NCBI GenBank assembly: GCA_050246475.1
Contig: JBFWVZ010000001.1
Location: 496,001-560,000, forward strand
Origin: CADEEL01 sp050246475
GTDB taxonomy: Bacteria; Pseudomonadota; Alphaproteobacteria; Caulobacterales; Aquidulcibacteraceae
Direction: 5' to 3'
Length of the DNA: 64,000 nucleotides
The notes beneath the pieces are model-generated. The model ran no database searches. It worked only from the letters and a program-made list of their open reading frames with translations, and was not told the origin of the DNA. This document shows positions 22,479 through 31,282 of the stretch, piece by piece (the stretch's first letter is position 1; every line of letters starts with the position of its first letter). Position numbers and translations under genes: made by a program.

Positions 22479-23744
22479 ATGGATCATGTGAAGCGGATGC
22501 GGCTCTTGGCGGCGGGCGTCGCGGCGTTGGCGCTGGCGGCGTGCGCGACGCCGACGCCGGAGGATTTGGAGGCGCGCGCGTGGAGCGATGCGGCGCGCAG
22601 CGATCAGCCGGGCGCTTACGAGACCTATCTGCGCACCTACCCGGACGGGCTGCACGCCGCGGATGCGCGTGCGCGCGTCGAGGCGCTCATTGCCGCGGAG
22701 CGAGACGCCTTCCGGCGCGCGGCGGAGATCGACAGCGAAGCGGCGTACACGGATTATCTCAGGCTCTATCCGTGGGGCGCGAACGCGGCTGAAGCGCGCG
22801 GGCGCCAGCAGGAATTCGCCGCCGAACGCGCCGCCGCGCAGGAGGCTGACGATTGGGCGCGCGCCGAAAACGAGGATTCGCTGCAAGCCTATGAGCGCTA
22901 CATCAATCGCTGGCCCAACGGGCCCAACATCAACGACGCGCGCTATCGCTATGACACGCTGTGGAACGGCGAAGAGGGCGATTGGGTGCGCGCGCGCCGC
23001 GCCGGCACGATCGAAGCCTATCGCGCTTATCTGCGCCGCTGGCGCGGCGGCGCCTACACCCAGGATGCGCGGCGCGAAATCCAGCGCCTTGAAGCGATGG
23101 ATGCGCGGGATTGGGCCAATGCGCGCGGGCGCGACACGATCGACGCGTATGAACGCTATCTCTCAAGGCCCGATGGCGCGCATCGCGCTGACGCTGAGTA
23201 CCGCATCAATCAGCTGCGCGACGCGGACCGCAACGCTTGGCAGATGGCGCTCTCGCGCAACACGATCGCGGCGTTCGAAGCCTATCGCAGCGCGCATCCG
23301 AACGGGCAGTGGCGCTACGAAGCGGACCGGCGCATCAGCGCGCTGCGCGGCGCGGCCGCGCCAACGCCGCCGCCTCCGCCCGTTTACAAACCGCCGCCGC
23401 CCAACGTGACGCCGCCTCCGCCGCCGCGCCCACCGCGCGATGGCCCGCCACGTGATCGTCCGCCGCGTGACGGCGGGCCGCGCGCCCAGCCGGGCGGACC
23501 CGGCGGGATGGCGCCGCCTATTCCTGTTCCAAACCCGCCACCCGCTGCGCCGCCACCGCCCGTGATCTCGCCGCCCGCGCCGCCTGTTGCGCCGCCGCCG
23601 CCCGTCGCTCCGCCAACACCGCCGTCGCCTCCCGCTGCGCCGCCGCCGCCCGCGGCGGATACGGAAACGCCAACGCCTGGAGACAACCGCGGCGATCGCG
23701 AGCCCGGCGCGCGGCGCGATGGGCCGCGTCCGCAGCGCGAATGA
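22479..23744 (+). CDS. Lipoprotein with six tandem repeats and a Pro-rich tail
   Basis: The 421-residue protein has a lipoprotein signal ending ALALAAC. It then carries six imperfect repeats of about 40-45 residues (about 35-300), each on the plan W-x2-A-x4-DT-x2-AYExYL-x3-P-x-G-x4-DARxRI-x2-L. Such helical repeats (AYERYLxxWPNG) occur in periplasmic proteins and beside caspase-like domains, and are related to TPR-type hairpins. The last 120 residues are almost entirely Pro, Ala, Gly and Arg (PPPPPVYKPPPPNV onward), a likely wall-spanning or disordered arm. ATG 22479 follows GGGGGCGAGG. No enzymatic domain is present. Confidence 0.85.
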   Translation: MDHVKRMRLLAAGVAALALAACATPTPEDLEARAWSDAARSDQPGAYETYLRTYPDGLHAADARARVEALIAAERDAFRRAAEIDSEAAYTDYLRLYPWGANAAEARGRQQEFAAERAAAQEADDWARAENEDSLQAYERYINRWPNGPNINDARYRYDTLWNGEEGDWVRARRAGTIEAYRAYLRRWRGGAYTQDARREIQRLEAMDARDWANARGRDTIDAYERYLSRPDGAHRADAEYRINQLRDADRNAWQMALSRNTIAAFEAYRSAHPNGQWRYEADRRISALRGAAAPTPPPPPVYKPPPPNVTPPPPPRPPRDGPPRDRPPRDGGPRAQPGGPGGMAPPIPVPNPPPAAPPPPVISPPAPPVAPPPPVAPPTPPSPPAAPPPPAADTETPTPGDNRGDREPGARRDGPRPQRE

Positions 23745-23832
23745 CGCAGTGACGCCACGTGAGCGTCGACAGGAGCGGCGCGGCGCCTAGAGTGCCGCGC
23801 CAATTCGTCCGCGCTTCACTTGGGAGTTTCGC

Positions 23833-24612
23833 ATGCAGCTCAATTCGTCCGTCTCCGCCGTCATCACGGGCGGCGCTTCCGGCCTCGGCCTCGCGACGCT
23901 CAAGAAGCTGCGCGCCGAAGGCGTCAAGGTCGCGATCTTCGACATGAACGAGAAGACGGGCGAAGCGGCTGCCGCCGAAACCGGCAGCGTCTTCTGTAAA
24001 GTGAACGTGACGGATGAAGCGAGCGTCGATGAAGGCTTCGCGAAGGCGCGCGCGGCCAACGGGCAAGAGCGCATCCTGGTGAATTGCGCGGGCACGGGCA
24101 ACGCGATCAAGACGGCGTCGCGCGCGCGGGAAACAGGCGAGATCAAGCACTTCCCGATCGACGCGTTCAACATGATCATTCAGATCAATCTCGTCGGCAC
24201 GTTCCGGTGCATCGCCAAGTCGGCGGCAGGCATGCTGACGCTCGAAGCGGTGGACGGCGAACGCGGCGCGATCGTCAACACAGCGTCCGTAGCGGCGGAG
24301 GACGGGCAGATCGGGCAGGCGGCTTATTCGGCGTCGAAAGGCGGCGTCGTCGGGATGACGCTGCCGATCGCGCGCGATCTCTCGGGCGAGGGCATTCGCG
24401 TCAACACCATCCTGCCCGGCATTTTCAACACGCCGCTGCTCGCGGCGGCGCCGCAGAACGTGAAGGATGCACTGGGCGCGCAAGTGCCGTTCCCGAAGCG
24501 CCTCGGCGATCCGGAAGAGTATGCGTCCCTCGCGATCGAGATGATCCGCAACCGCTATTTCAACGGCGAAGACGTGCGCCTGGACGGGGCCATCCGCATG
24601 GCGCCGCGCTAA
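23833..24612 (+). CDS. SDR of the HSD10 type (3-hydroxyacyl-CoA dehydrogenase-like)
   Basis: The 259-residue SDR has TGGASGLG at 12-19, LVNCAGTGNAIKT at the NNAG position, NTASVAAEDGQIGQAAYSAS with the catalytic Ser and Tyr, and IARDLSGEGIRVNTILPGIF. The overall pattern is that of HSD17B10-like 3-hydroxyacyl-CoA dehydrogenases, which act in fatty-acid or steroid side-chain breakdown. GGGAG stands upstream of the ATG. It converges with the MFS gene 6 bases away. Confidence 0.9.
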   Translation: MQLNSSVSAVITGGASGLGLATLKKLRAEGVKVAIFDMNEKTGEAAAAETGSVFCKVNVTDEASVDEGFAKARAANGQERILVNCAGTGNAIKTASRARETGEIKHFPIDAFNMIIQINLVGTFRCIAKSAAGMLTLEAVDGERGAIVNTASVAAEDGQIGQAAYSASKGGVVGMTLPIARDLSGEGIRVNTILPGIFNTPLLAAAPQNVKDALGAQVPFPKRLGDPEEYASLAIEMIRNRYFNGEDVRLDGAIRMAPR

Positions 24613-24618
24613 GGGCGC

Positions 24619-25890
24619 TTAGTCCACCCAGTTCCGTTTCAAGAACATCGCCGCCGCGCCGAAGAACGCGGCGGCGATGATGTAGAAGCCGCTGCCCGCG
24701 AGGATCGAGTAGCGCAGCGCTTCTTCGCCGAAGCGCGCGGTCAACGCGTCCGAAAGCGCGCCGATGACGAGCGTGCCTGCGCCCAGGCCGATCAGATTGT
24801 TGATGAAGAGGAAGAGCGCGGAGGCGGTCGTGCGCATGGTGGCGGGCGCCAGATGCTGCACGGCGGTGATGATGGGCCCCAGCCAGGCGAGACCCAAGGC
24901 CGTCGGCAGCAAGAAGAAGACGAACGCGATCGCCGGGGATTGGACGAGCAGCCCCACGGCGTAGCAGGGCGCTGAAAGCGCGAACGCAATCGCGGGGATC
25001 GCGGCGTAGGCGCCCTTCCTGCGCGCGCCCAGTTTGTCGGCGGCCAAGCCGCCCAGCCACACGCCGATCAAGCCGCCGATGAGCAGGACCGCCGCGTAGA
25101 AAAGCGAGGCGTCGCGCAGACTCATCTCGTAGGAGCGGATGAGAAAGCTCGGCATCCAGAAGAAGGCGCCATAGCTCATGATCGAGGATGACGCCGCGCC
25201 GAAGGAAAGCAGCCAGAAGCTGGGCTTCGGGAAGATGGTGCGTGCGAGTTCGCCAAGCGTCGCGGCTTTGGGCTGCTCCACTTTTGCATCAAAGCGCCCG
25301 CGCTCCGGTTCGCGCACGAACGCGCGGAAGACGGGCGCAACGAGAAGGCCGGCGAGCCCGACCGCGATGAAGGCCCAGCGCCAATCGACCAAACTCGCGA
25401 GAACGCCGCCCAATGCGACGCCCGCGGCGCTGCCGACGGGAATGCCGAACGAATAGACCGCAAACGCGCGGGCGCGCTCATGCGGGGGAAAATAGTCCGA
25501 GACGAGCGAATAAGCGGGCGCGACGCCGCCGGCTTCGCCGACGCCCACGCCCACGCGGGCGGCGAAGAGCTGCGTGAAATTCTGCGCCATGCCGCAGAGC
25601 GCCGTCATTGCGCTCCACACCGAGAGCGCAATGGTCATGATCCAAGTGCGGCTCCAGCGGTCCGCGAGCCACGCGATGGGAATGCCGAGCCCGGTGTAGA
25701 AGATCGCGAAGGCCAAGCCGCCGAGCAGACCGAGCTGCGTGTCAGTAAGATTCAGATCTTCCTGCATCGGCGCGGCCAGCACGCCGACGATCTGGCGGTC
25801 GATGAAGTTGAAGCAATAGACGACAAAGAGAAGCCCCAGCACGGTGAAGCGTGCGGGGCTTGGACGATGCGCGTCTGACGGGTTGCTCAT
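24619..25890 (-). CDS. Major facilitator superfamily transporter (spinster-like)
   Basis: The 423-residue protein has twelve predicted helices. It begins FTVLGLLFVVYCFNFIDRQI and has the motif GLGIPIAWLADRWSRTWIMT after helix 2, plus VGVGEAGGVAPAYSLVSDYF typical of the spinster/organic-anion subgroup. The central loop (VREPERGRFDAKVEQPKAAT) splits the two six-helix halves. It lies downstream of the TonB receptor on the same strand but after a terminator-like hairpin, so it may be only partly co-transcribed. Substrate unknown. Confidence 0.92.
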   Translation of the reverse strand: MSNPSDAHRPSPARFTVLGLLFVVYCFNFIDRQIVGVLAAPMQEDLNLTDTQLGLLGGLAFAIFYTGLGIPIAWLADRWSRTWIMTIALSVWSAMTALCGMAQNFTQLFAARVGVGVGEAGGVAPAYSLVSDYFPPHERARAFAVYSFGIPVGSAAGVALGGVLASLVDWRWAFIAVGLAGLLVAPVFRAFVREPERGRFDAKVEQPKAATLGELARTIFPKPSFWLLSFGAASSSIMSYGAFFWMPSFLIRSYEMSLRDASLFYAAVLLIGGLIGVWLGGLAADKLGARRKGAYAAIPAIAFALSAPCYAVGLLVQSPAIAFVFFLLPTALGLAWLGPIITAVQHLAPATMRTTASALFLFINNLIGLGAGTLVIGALSDALTARFGEEALRYSILAGSGFYIIAAAFFGAAAMFLKRNWVD

Positions 25891-25904
25891 CGCTCAGTGA
25901 TAAA

Positions 25905-25936
25905 GCGGCGGCGCGGGGAGGAGAATGCGCCGCCGC
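25905..25936 (-). terminator. Hairpin between TonB receptor and MFS genes
   Basis: GCGGCGGCGC (25905-25914) and GCGCCGCCGC (25927-25936) form a 10-bp stem with a 12-base loop. On the minus strand the stem is followed by TTTATCACTG, a short T-rich tail. It comes just after the TonB receptor stop at 25949. Confidence 0.6.
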
Positions 25937-25948
25937 CTGATCGTGTGC

Positions 25949-28237
25949 TTAGAAGCGGACTTCGACGGAGCCGACGATTTGGCGCGGCGGACCGTAGAAG
26001 CCGATGATCGAATTGCCGAACGCGGCGCCGGCGGAGAGCGGGAAGTTGTAGCCGCCGACACGGTATTCTTCTTCGCTCAGATTTGTGCCGTGGAGGCCCA
26101 GGCGGAAGCGGTCGTCGTTCGACGTCCAGGTGATGGACGCGTTGTAGAGCGTGTACGCTTCCTGATCGATCGCGGGCGTCGCGAACTCGAACATCTGCAT
26201 GTCGCCGCGATAGGCGATGGAGGGCGTAATCGCCAGCACGCCAGGGCCAACCGGCAGCGCGTAGATGAGCGAAGCCGAGGCCGTCCAATCCGGCGTGTTC
26301 TGGAAACCTGCGAGGCCGGAGAGATCGATCGGCACAACGATCGTGGCCGGGTTCGCCGGGCCCGCCGGCAGCATCGGATCGAAGTCCGGGTTGGGGACGA
26401 CGGAGTTCGAAAGGTATTCCTCGAACTCGCCGTCGATGTAGCCGACCGCGAAATTGGCGGTGAGGTTGTCGGTCACGTGGAAGCGGCCTTCGAGTTCGGC
26501 GCCGCGGAGCGTCGCTTGCGCCGCGTTATCGACGAAGCTCGCGACGGAGGGGCCCGGCGCGGGCTCCTGACGGGTGATCTGCATGTCCTCGTAGTCGGAA
26601 TGGAAGATCGCGCCGGAAAGATTGAAGCGGCCCTCGAAGAAGGAGGAGTGGAAGCCCAATTCCGTCGTCGTCACGAATTCGGGATCGTAGCCGTTGACCG
26701 TATCGGGCGTAAGCACCGCGTCGCCGCGCATGTCCACGCCGCCTGACTTAAAGCCGCGCGAGTAGGACGCGTAGAAGGTGAGCGCGTCGGTCGGCTCCCA
26801 TGTGACGGAGAAGCGCGGCGTGAATTCCTCGAACGTCAGATCGGTCGTGTGATCGGAGCGCAAGAGCCCTGGGATCGCGGCCGGGTTGCCGAAGTAGGGG
26901 CTGCGAATGCCGGTGAAGTTCTGGCGATAAACCGTTCCAGTGCGCTCATCGCGCGTCCAGCGCCCGCCCACCGAAACGGCCCAGTGCTCGGTCAAGTCGA
27001 TGCTGACGTCGCCGAACACCGCGAATGAAGTCGTCTCCATCTCCCCGCTGGTGAAGACCGTCAAATCGCCAAGACCGAGCACGGTGTCGAACGCGCCTTC
27101 GGCCAGTGCATCGAGATAATAAACGCCGAAGACGCCCTGCACGCGGTCGCCCTCATAGATGAGCTGGAATTCCTGGCTGAACTGATCGTCGGCGATGTAG
27201 AGCGGCACATCGAGCGTCGGGTTCTCCGTGCCGTCGAAATCGATCGTGCCGGTCGTTTCGCCGTCGCGATAGGCGGTGATCGAGCGCAATGTGATCGCGT
27301 CGTTCAGCTCCCAATCGATATGGCCCGACCAGCCGAACGTCTCGACATGGTTTTCGTCGCCCGCGCCGGCGCGCGTGTCGTAGATCGAGCCCAACGGCTC
27401 ATATTCCGGCGTGAGGACGTCGCCAAGGAAGCCCTGTTCGCGGTAGCCGTTGCGGGGGTTTGAGTCGTCCTGCACGCCGTCAATGGCGAAGCGGATCGAG
27501 AGATTGTCCGCCGGGTTCCATTCCGCGCTCACGCGGAAAGCGTCGACGTCCTTGTTGTATTGTTCCGCGCCCGTGAAGCGGTTCGTGCCGAAGCCGTCGC
27601 GCGAATAGAGCGCGACCGCGCCGCCGACAACGAATTCATCGTTCAGCGGCACGGAGCCGGTGATGATGGTGTCCAGCTGGTTGAAGGAGCCGACATTGAT
27701 GCGCGCTCTCAGGTGCGCTTCGTCCGGATCGAGGTGCGCGGTGACATAGCGGATGGCGCCGCCGATCGTGTTGCGCCCGTAGAGCGTGCCTTGCGGCCCG
27801 CGCAGCACTTCGATGCGCTCGATGTCGAAGATGTCGAGCACCGCGGCCTGCGGGCGCGCGATATAAACGTCGTCGACATAAAGCCCCACGCCCGGCTCGA
27901 AGCCCCAGAGCGGATCCTGCTGGCCGACGCCGCGGATGAAGGAGATGAGCGTCGAGTTCGAGCCGCGCGCGATCTGCACGGTGGCGTTCGGCGTCGTCTG
28001 CTGCAGCACCGTGATGTTTTCCGCGCCGCGCTGGTCCAGCTGCTCGGCCGATTGCACCGTGATGGCGATCGGCACGTCCTGCAGACTTTCCTCGCGCCGG
28101 CGCGCGGTGACGACGACTTCCTCGGATTCCACCGCGGTCTGGCCGCTGTCCTGCGCCCAGGCGGCGGACGATGCGCCGCCCGTCATGCAGAGCGCGCCCA
28201 GGCCGGCCAGCATCGTCGTGCGCAGAAGTCGCCGCAT
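25949..28237 (-). CDS. TonB-dependent outer-membrane receptor
   Basis: The 762-residue protein has a signal peptide (cleavage after GGASSAAWAQ), a TonB-box-like EEVVVTARRREESLQDVPIA, the plug domain with FIRGVGQQDP and VYIARPQAAVLDIFDIERIE, and a 22-strand type barrel ending in an aromatic SVEVRF. It belongs to the large CirA/FecA-like group used by oligotrophic alphaproteobacteria for import of complex organic compounds or iron chelates. ATG 28237 follows GGGAGGG. A divergent TetR gene probably controls it, and an MFS gene follows, so the three may form an uptake unit. Confidence 0.96.
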   Translation of the reverse strand: MRRLLRTTMLAGLGALCMTGGASSAAWAQDSGQTAVESEEVVVTARRREESLQDVPIAITVQSAEQLDQRGAENITVLQQTTPNATVQIARGSNSTLISFIRGVGQQDPLWGFEPGVGLYVDDVYIARPQAAVLDIFDIERIEVLRGPQGTLYGRNTIGGAIRYVTAHLDPDEAHLRARINVGSFNQLDTIITGSVPLNDEFVVGGAVALYSRDGFGTNRFTGAEQYNKDVDAFRVSAEWNPADNLSIRFAIDGVQDDSNPRNGYREQGFLGDVLTPEYEPLGSIYDTRAGAGDENHVETFGWSGHIDWELNDAITLRSITAYRDGETTGTIDFDGTENPTLDVPLYIADDQFSQEFQLIYEGDRVQGVFGVYYLDALAEGAFDTVLGLGDLTVFTSGEMETTSFAVFGDVSIDLTEHWAVSVGGRWTRDERTGTVYRQNFTGIRSPYFGNPAAIPGLLRSDHTTDLTFEEFTPRFSVTWEPTDALTFYASYSRGFKSGGVDMRGDAVLTPDTVNGYDPEFVTTTELGFHSSFFEGRFNLSGAIFHSDYEDMQITRQEPAPGPSVASFVDNAAQATLRGAELEGRFHVTDNLTANFAVGYIDGEFEEYLSNSVVPNPDFDPMLPAGPANPATIVVPIDLSGLAGFQNTPDWTASASLIYALPVGPGVLAITPSIAYRGDMQMFEFATPAIDQEAYTLYNASITWTSNDDRFRLGLHGTNLSEEEYRVGGYNFPLSAGAAFGNSIIGFYGPPRQIVGSVEVRF

Positions 28238-28271
28238 ACATCCCTCCCTCATTCCCCACTTCAGGGAATTA

Positions 28272-28288
28272 TTTATACGTACGATGAA
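28272..28288. promoter_or_regulatory. Imperfect palindrome, candidate TetR operator
   Basis: TTTATACGTACGATGAA has matching half-sites TTxAT and ATxAA around a 7-base centre (ACGTACG), in an unusually AT-rich patch between the divergent TonB-receptor and TetR genes. TetR-family proteins often bind such sites. The gap 28238-28416 also presumably contains both promoters, but no clear -35/-10 pair could be singled out. Confidence 0.45.
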
Positions 28289-28416
28289 TTAACGCGGCAC
28301 ATTTGCTACAGTGTCAATCGGCAAAACCCCGTGCTGCATTGCCCAGATCGCTTGTGCAGCGCAGCATGGGGCGTTTAGGACACAGATCGAAATCGCAGAG
28401 GCGAAAAGGCCCGCAC

Positions 28417-29103
28417 ATGACCGCCACCACGATCAAACGGCCCCGCGTCGGGCGCCCGCAGAAGGCAAGCCGGGCGAAGGATGCGCGCGAAGCGATCCTC
28501 GATGTCGCTGAGGCGCGCTTCTCGAAGCACGGCTTTCACGGCGTGACCGTTCGCGAAGTGGCGACGGCCGCGGGCGTCAACACCGCGCTCATCCACTATT
28601 ATTTCAAGTCGAAGAGCGAACTCTTCGATGCGGTGTTCATGCGCCGCGCCGAAGTGGTCAACAAGGCGCGCATGGAGGCGATGGATGCCTACGCCGAGAA
28701 GGCGGGCGCGAACGTCACCGTCGAAGGCGCGATCGAAGCGTTTCTGCGCCCGGTGCTTGAGCGTCTGCACACGGGCGGCGAGGGTTGGCGGAATTATTTC
28801 GCGCTTGTCGGCTTGGTGAACTCAACGACCGCGTGGGGCGGAGAGGTGATGACGCGCTATTTCGACTGCGTCATCCATCGCCTGATCGATCTCATCCAGA
28901 TCGCGCTGCCGCATGCGACGAAGGAAGATCTTTATTGGAGCTACAACTTTCTCTCGGGATCGCTGACGCTCTCACTCGCTGAGACGGGCCGCATCGATCG
29001 CCTAAGCGAAGGGCTCTGCCATTCGGACGATGTGCCCGCGCTCGAGCCGCGCATGATCGCCTATGCGGCCGCCGGCTTTAGAAGCGTCTGCGCGAAGCGC
29101 TAG
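28417..29103 (+). CDS. TetR/AcrR-family transcriptional regulator
   Basis: The 228-residue protein has an N-terminal helix-turn-helix: REAILDVAEARFSKHGFHGV, then VREVATAAGVNTALIHYYFK and SKSELFDAVF. A basic arm (TIKRPRVGRPQKASRAKDA) precedes it. The C-terminal ligand-binding region resembles the TetR_C_34-like group (WRNYFALVGLVNSTTAWGGE). ATG 28417 is used since the earlier frame begins in the intergenic region. It is divergent from the TonB receptor and overlaps petR tail to tail by 4 bases. The ligand is unknown. Confidence 0.93.
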   Translation: MTATTIKRPRVGRPQKASRAKDAREAILDVAEARFSKHGFHGVTVREVATAAGVNTALIHYYFKSKSELFDAVFMRRAEVVNKARMEAMDAYAEKAGANVTVEGAIEAFLRPVLERLHTGGEGWRNYFALVGLVNSTTAWGGEVMTRYFDCVIHRLIDLIQIALPHATKEDLYWSYNFLSGSLTLSLAETGRIDRLSEGLCHSDDVPALEPRMIAYAAAGFRSVCAKR

Positions 29104-29804
29104 TCGATCGCCAGGCGGTAGCCGACGCCGCGCACCGTCTGCAAAAAGACAGGCGCACGGGGATCGGCCTCGATCTTGCGCCTCAGCCTCGTCACCTGAA
29201 CATCCACGCTTCGCTCAAGCCCCGCGCCGGTTTTGCGCGCGAGATCCTCGCGGCTTATGACATCGCCGTTTTTCGCCGCCAAAGCGCGCAGCATCGCGAC
29301 TTCCGCCTCGGTCAAACGGACGGCTTTTTCATCGCGTGTGAGTTCGCCGCGCTGGGCGTTGAAGGCGTAAGCGCCGAAGCGGACCGTTTCGGGCGGCTCT
29401 GCCGCACGGCTCGCGGCGCGGCGCAGGATCGCGTTGATGCGCAGCGCGAGTTCTTCGGGCTCGAAGGGCTTCGGCACGTAATCGTCGGCGCCGAGCGAGA
29501 GGCCCTTGATGCGGTCCTCCGCGAGGCCGCGCGCCGTCAACAGAATGATCGGCACGCTCGATGTGCGGCGCACGCTCTCGGCCAAGGAGAAGCCGTCCTC
29601 CTGCGGCATCATCACATCGAGGATCAAGAGATCGAACTCGAAGGAGGCGAGAAGCTTGCGCGCGCTGGCGGCGTCCGCGGCGCTTGAGACCCGCGCGCCG
29701 CCATTCGCAAGGTAGCGCTGCAAGAGTTCGCGGATGCGGTCATCGTCATCGACGATCAAGATGTGCGGCGGGCGCGTCAGCGCATCGAGAACCGGCGCGC
29801 TCAT
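29100..29804 (-). CDS. petR: OmpR-family response regulator, PetR-like
   Basis: The 234-residue protein has a receiver domain (DDDD at 19-22, phosphoacceptor D63 in LLILDVMMPQEDG, K in VPKPFEPEE) and a C-terminal winged helix (about 140-232: LTEAEVAMLRALAAKNGDVI, TRLRRKIEADP, VRGVGYRLAI). The ATG overlaps the stop of the preceding MarR-type gene by 4 bases. The MarR/OmpR pair beside a branched-chain aminotransferase is the petP-petR-ilvE arrangement seen in alphaproteobacteria; in Rhodobacter these genes affect cytochrome bc1 expression and growth. No histidine kinase is adjacent. Confidence 0.88.
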   Translation of the reverse strand: MSAPVLDALTRPPHILIVDDDDRIRELLQRYLANGGARVSSAADAASARKLLASFEFDLLILDVMMPQEDGFSLAESVRRTSSVPIILLTARGLAEDRIKGLSLGADDYVPKPFEPEELALRINAILRRAASRAAEPPETVRFGAYAFNAQRGELTRDEKAVRLTEAEVAMLRALAAKNGDVISREDLARKTGAGLERSVDVQVTRLRRKIEADPRAPVFLQTVRGVGYRLAID

Positions 29805-30277
29805 CCCTCAGTCTCCGCGAGCGCGGCGAGCACGAGGCGCGCGCCGGAAACAGCTTCCGCGCCGGCGGCGCGGAAGACGAGCGCCAAGCGTTCGCGCAAT
29901 GCCGCGGTCGCGGAGCGTTCGGCGGCGCGGCCGGTTTCGGTGAGGGAGAGCGTGCGTTCGCGCCGATCGCGCAAGCCCGCGGTCCGCGCAATCATCTCCG
30001 CCGTTTCGAGTTCCGCCAGCACACGCGCGAGGCTTTGCTTCCTTACGTTCAAGCGCTCACGCAGCGCGCTCACCGTCAGCCCTTCGCTGCGGCGGATCGC
30101 GGCGAGGGCGCGATAGTGCGCGGGACCCAAATCGTTTTCCGCAAGCGGGCCTTCCGCGGCGCGCCAAAAGCGCCGCGCGGCGAGGAAGAGAAGATCGACC
30201 GCCTGGTCGAGTTCTTCTTCGCGCAAATAGAGACGATGTTCGGGGCTTCCTGCTTGGGCGGCGCGCATCGGGCTCAC
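29801..30277 (-). CDS. petP: MarR-family regulator, PetP-like
   Basis: The 158-residue protein has a winged-helix core: YLREEELDQAVDLLFLAARR, AHYRALAAIRRSEGLTVSAL, RERLNVRKQSLARVLAELET and the wing RDRRERTLSLTETGRAAERS. The start is GTG 30277 with AGGAT seven bases before; ATG 30268 is an alternative. It is translationally coupled to petR (ATGA). It is divergent from ilvE, with about 120 bases of relatively AT-rich DNA between them that should contain both promoters. Confidence 0.88.
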   Translation of the reverse strand: MSPMRAAQAGSPEHRLYLREEELDQAVDLLFLAARRFWRAAEGPLAENDLGPAHYRALAAIRRSEGLTVSALRERLNVRKQSLARVLAELETAEMIARTAGLRDRRERTLSLTETGRAAERSATAALRERLALVFRAAGAEAVSGARLVLAALAETEG

Positions 30278-30399
30278 GGCGTGATCCTGCCAGCAATCCT
30301 ATGCTGCGCTTCATCGCAAAAAAAGGCGGTTCTTGCCGATGATCGGCTTAACTCAGTAGGGAAATTCTGATAGATCGCTCTCTTCGCAGGAGATTGCCC

Positions 30400-31278
30400 A
30401 TGAGCGACGCCCCGTTCCACGATCGCGACGGCTGGATCTGGATGAACGGCGAGTTCAAACCCTGGCGGGAGGCGACTCTCCACGTGCTGACGCATGCGAT
30501 GCATTATGCCTCGGCCGTGTTCGAAGGCGAGCGCGCATATGACGGCGTCGTCTTCAAATCGCGCGAACACAGCGAGCGGCTGCACACGTCCGCCAAGCTG
30601 CTCGGCTTCAAGGTGCCGTATTCGGCCGAAGAGATCGACCGCGCGAAGGCGGAGCTGGTGCAGCGCTCGGGGCTCGGCTCCTGCTATCTGCGCGCCATCG
30701 CGTGGCGCGGCTCGGAGAAGATGGGCGTCTCGGCGCAGAACAATAAGATCAACGTTGCGATCGCGGCGTGGGCGTGGGGGGACTATTTCGCCGACAAGAT
30801 GGCCGGCATCCGCCTCGGCATGGCGCCCTGGGCGCGCCCGGCGCCGCACACGGCGCCCTGCCAATCGAAGGCGGCCGGGCTCTACATGATTTGCACGCTC
30901 TCCAAGCACAGCGCGGAGGCGAACGGTTTTCAGGATGCGCTGATGCTCGATTGGCGCGGGCAGGTGGCGGAAGCGACCGGAGCGAACATCTTCCTCGTGA
31001 AAGACGGAGTCATCCATACGCCGACGCCGGATTGTTTTTTGAACGGCATCACGCGGCAAACCGTCATCGGGCTGGCGCGCGCGCGCAAGATCGAAGTGAT
31101 CGAACGCGCGATCTGGCCGAACGAACTCGCGGGCTTCGATGAAATCTTCCTGACGGGCAGCGCCGCTGAGATCTCGCCGGTGCGCGAGATCGCGGGGATG
31201 CACTTCAAACCGGCAGGCGTGACCGAGCAATTGCTCAACGATTTCGCCGCGCTCACGCGCCGGAAGAACGCAGCCTAG
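30400..31278 (+). CDS. ilvE: Branched-chain amino-acid aminotransferase
   Basis: Catalyses the last step of Leu/Ile/Val synthesis or the first of their breakdown. The 292-residue class IV PLP enzyme has THAMHYASAVFEGERAYDG, the PLP lysine K157 in PCQSKAAGLYM, and the class IV signature DALMLDWRGQVAEATGANIF. AGGAGA stands seven bases before ATG 30400; the TTG at 30394 was rejected. petP-petR is divergent, and a LysE-type exporter starts four bases after the stop, suggesting coordination of amino-acid synthesis and export. Confidence 0.95.
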   Translation: MSDAPFHDRDGWIWMNGEFKPWREATLHVLTHAMHYASAVFEGERAYDGVVFKSREHSERLHTSAKLLGFKVPYSAEEIDRAKAELVQRSGLGSCYLRAIAWRGSEKMGVSAQNNKINVAIAAWAWGDYFADKMAGIRLGMAPWARPAPHTAPCQSKAAGLYMICTLSKHSAEANGFQDALMLDWRGQVAEATGANIFLVKDGVIHTPTPDCFLNGITRQTVIGLARARKIEVIERAIWPNELAGFDEIFLTGSAAEISPVREIAGMHFKPAGVTEQLLNDFAALTRRKNAA

Positions 31279-31282
31279 CGCG

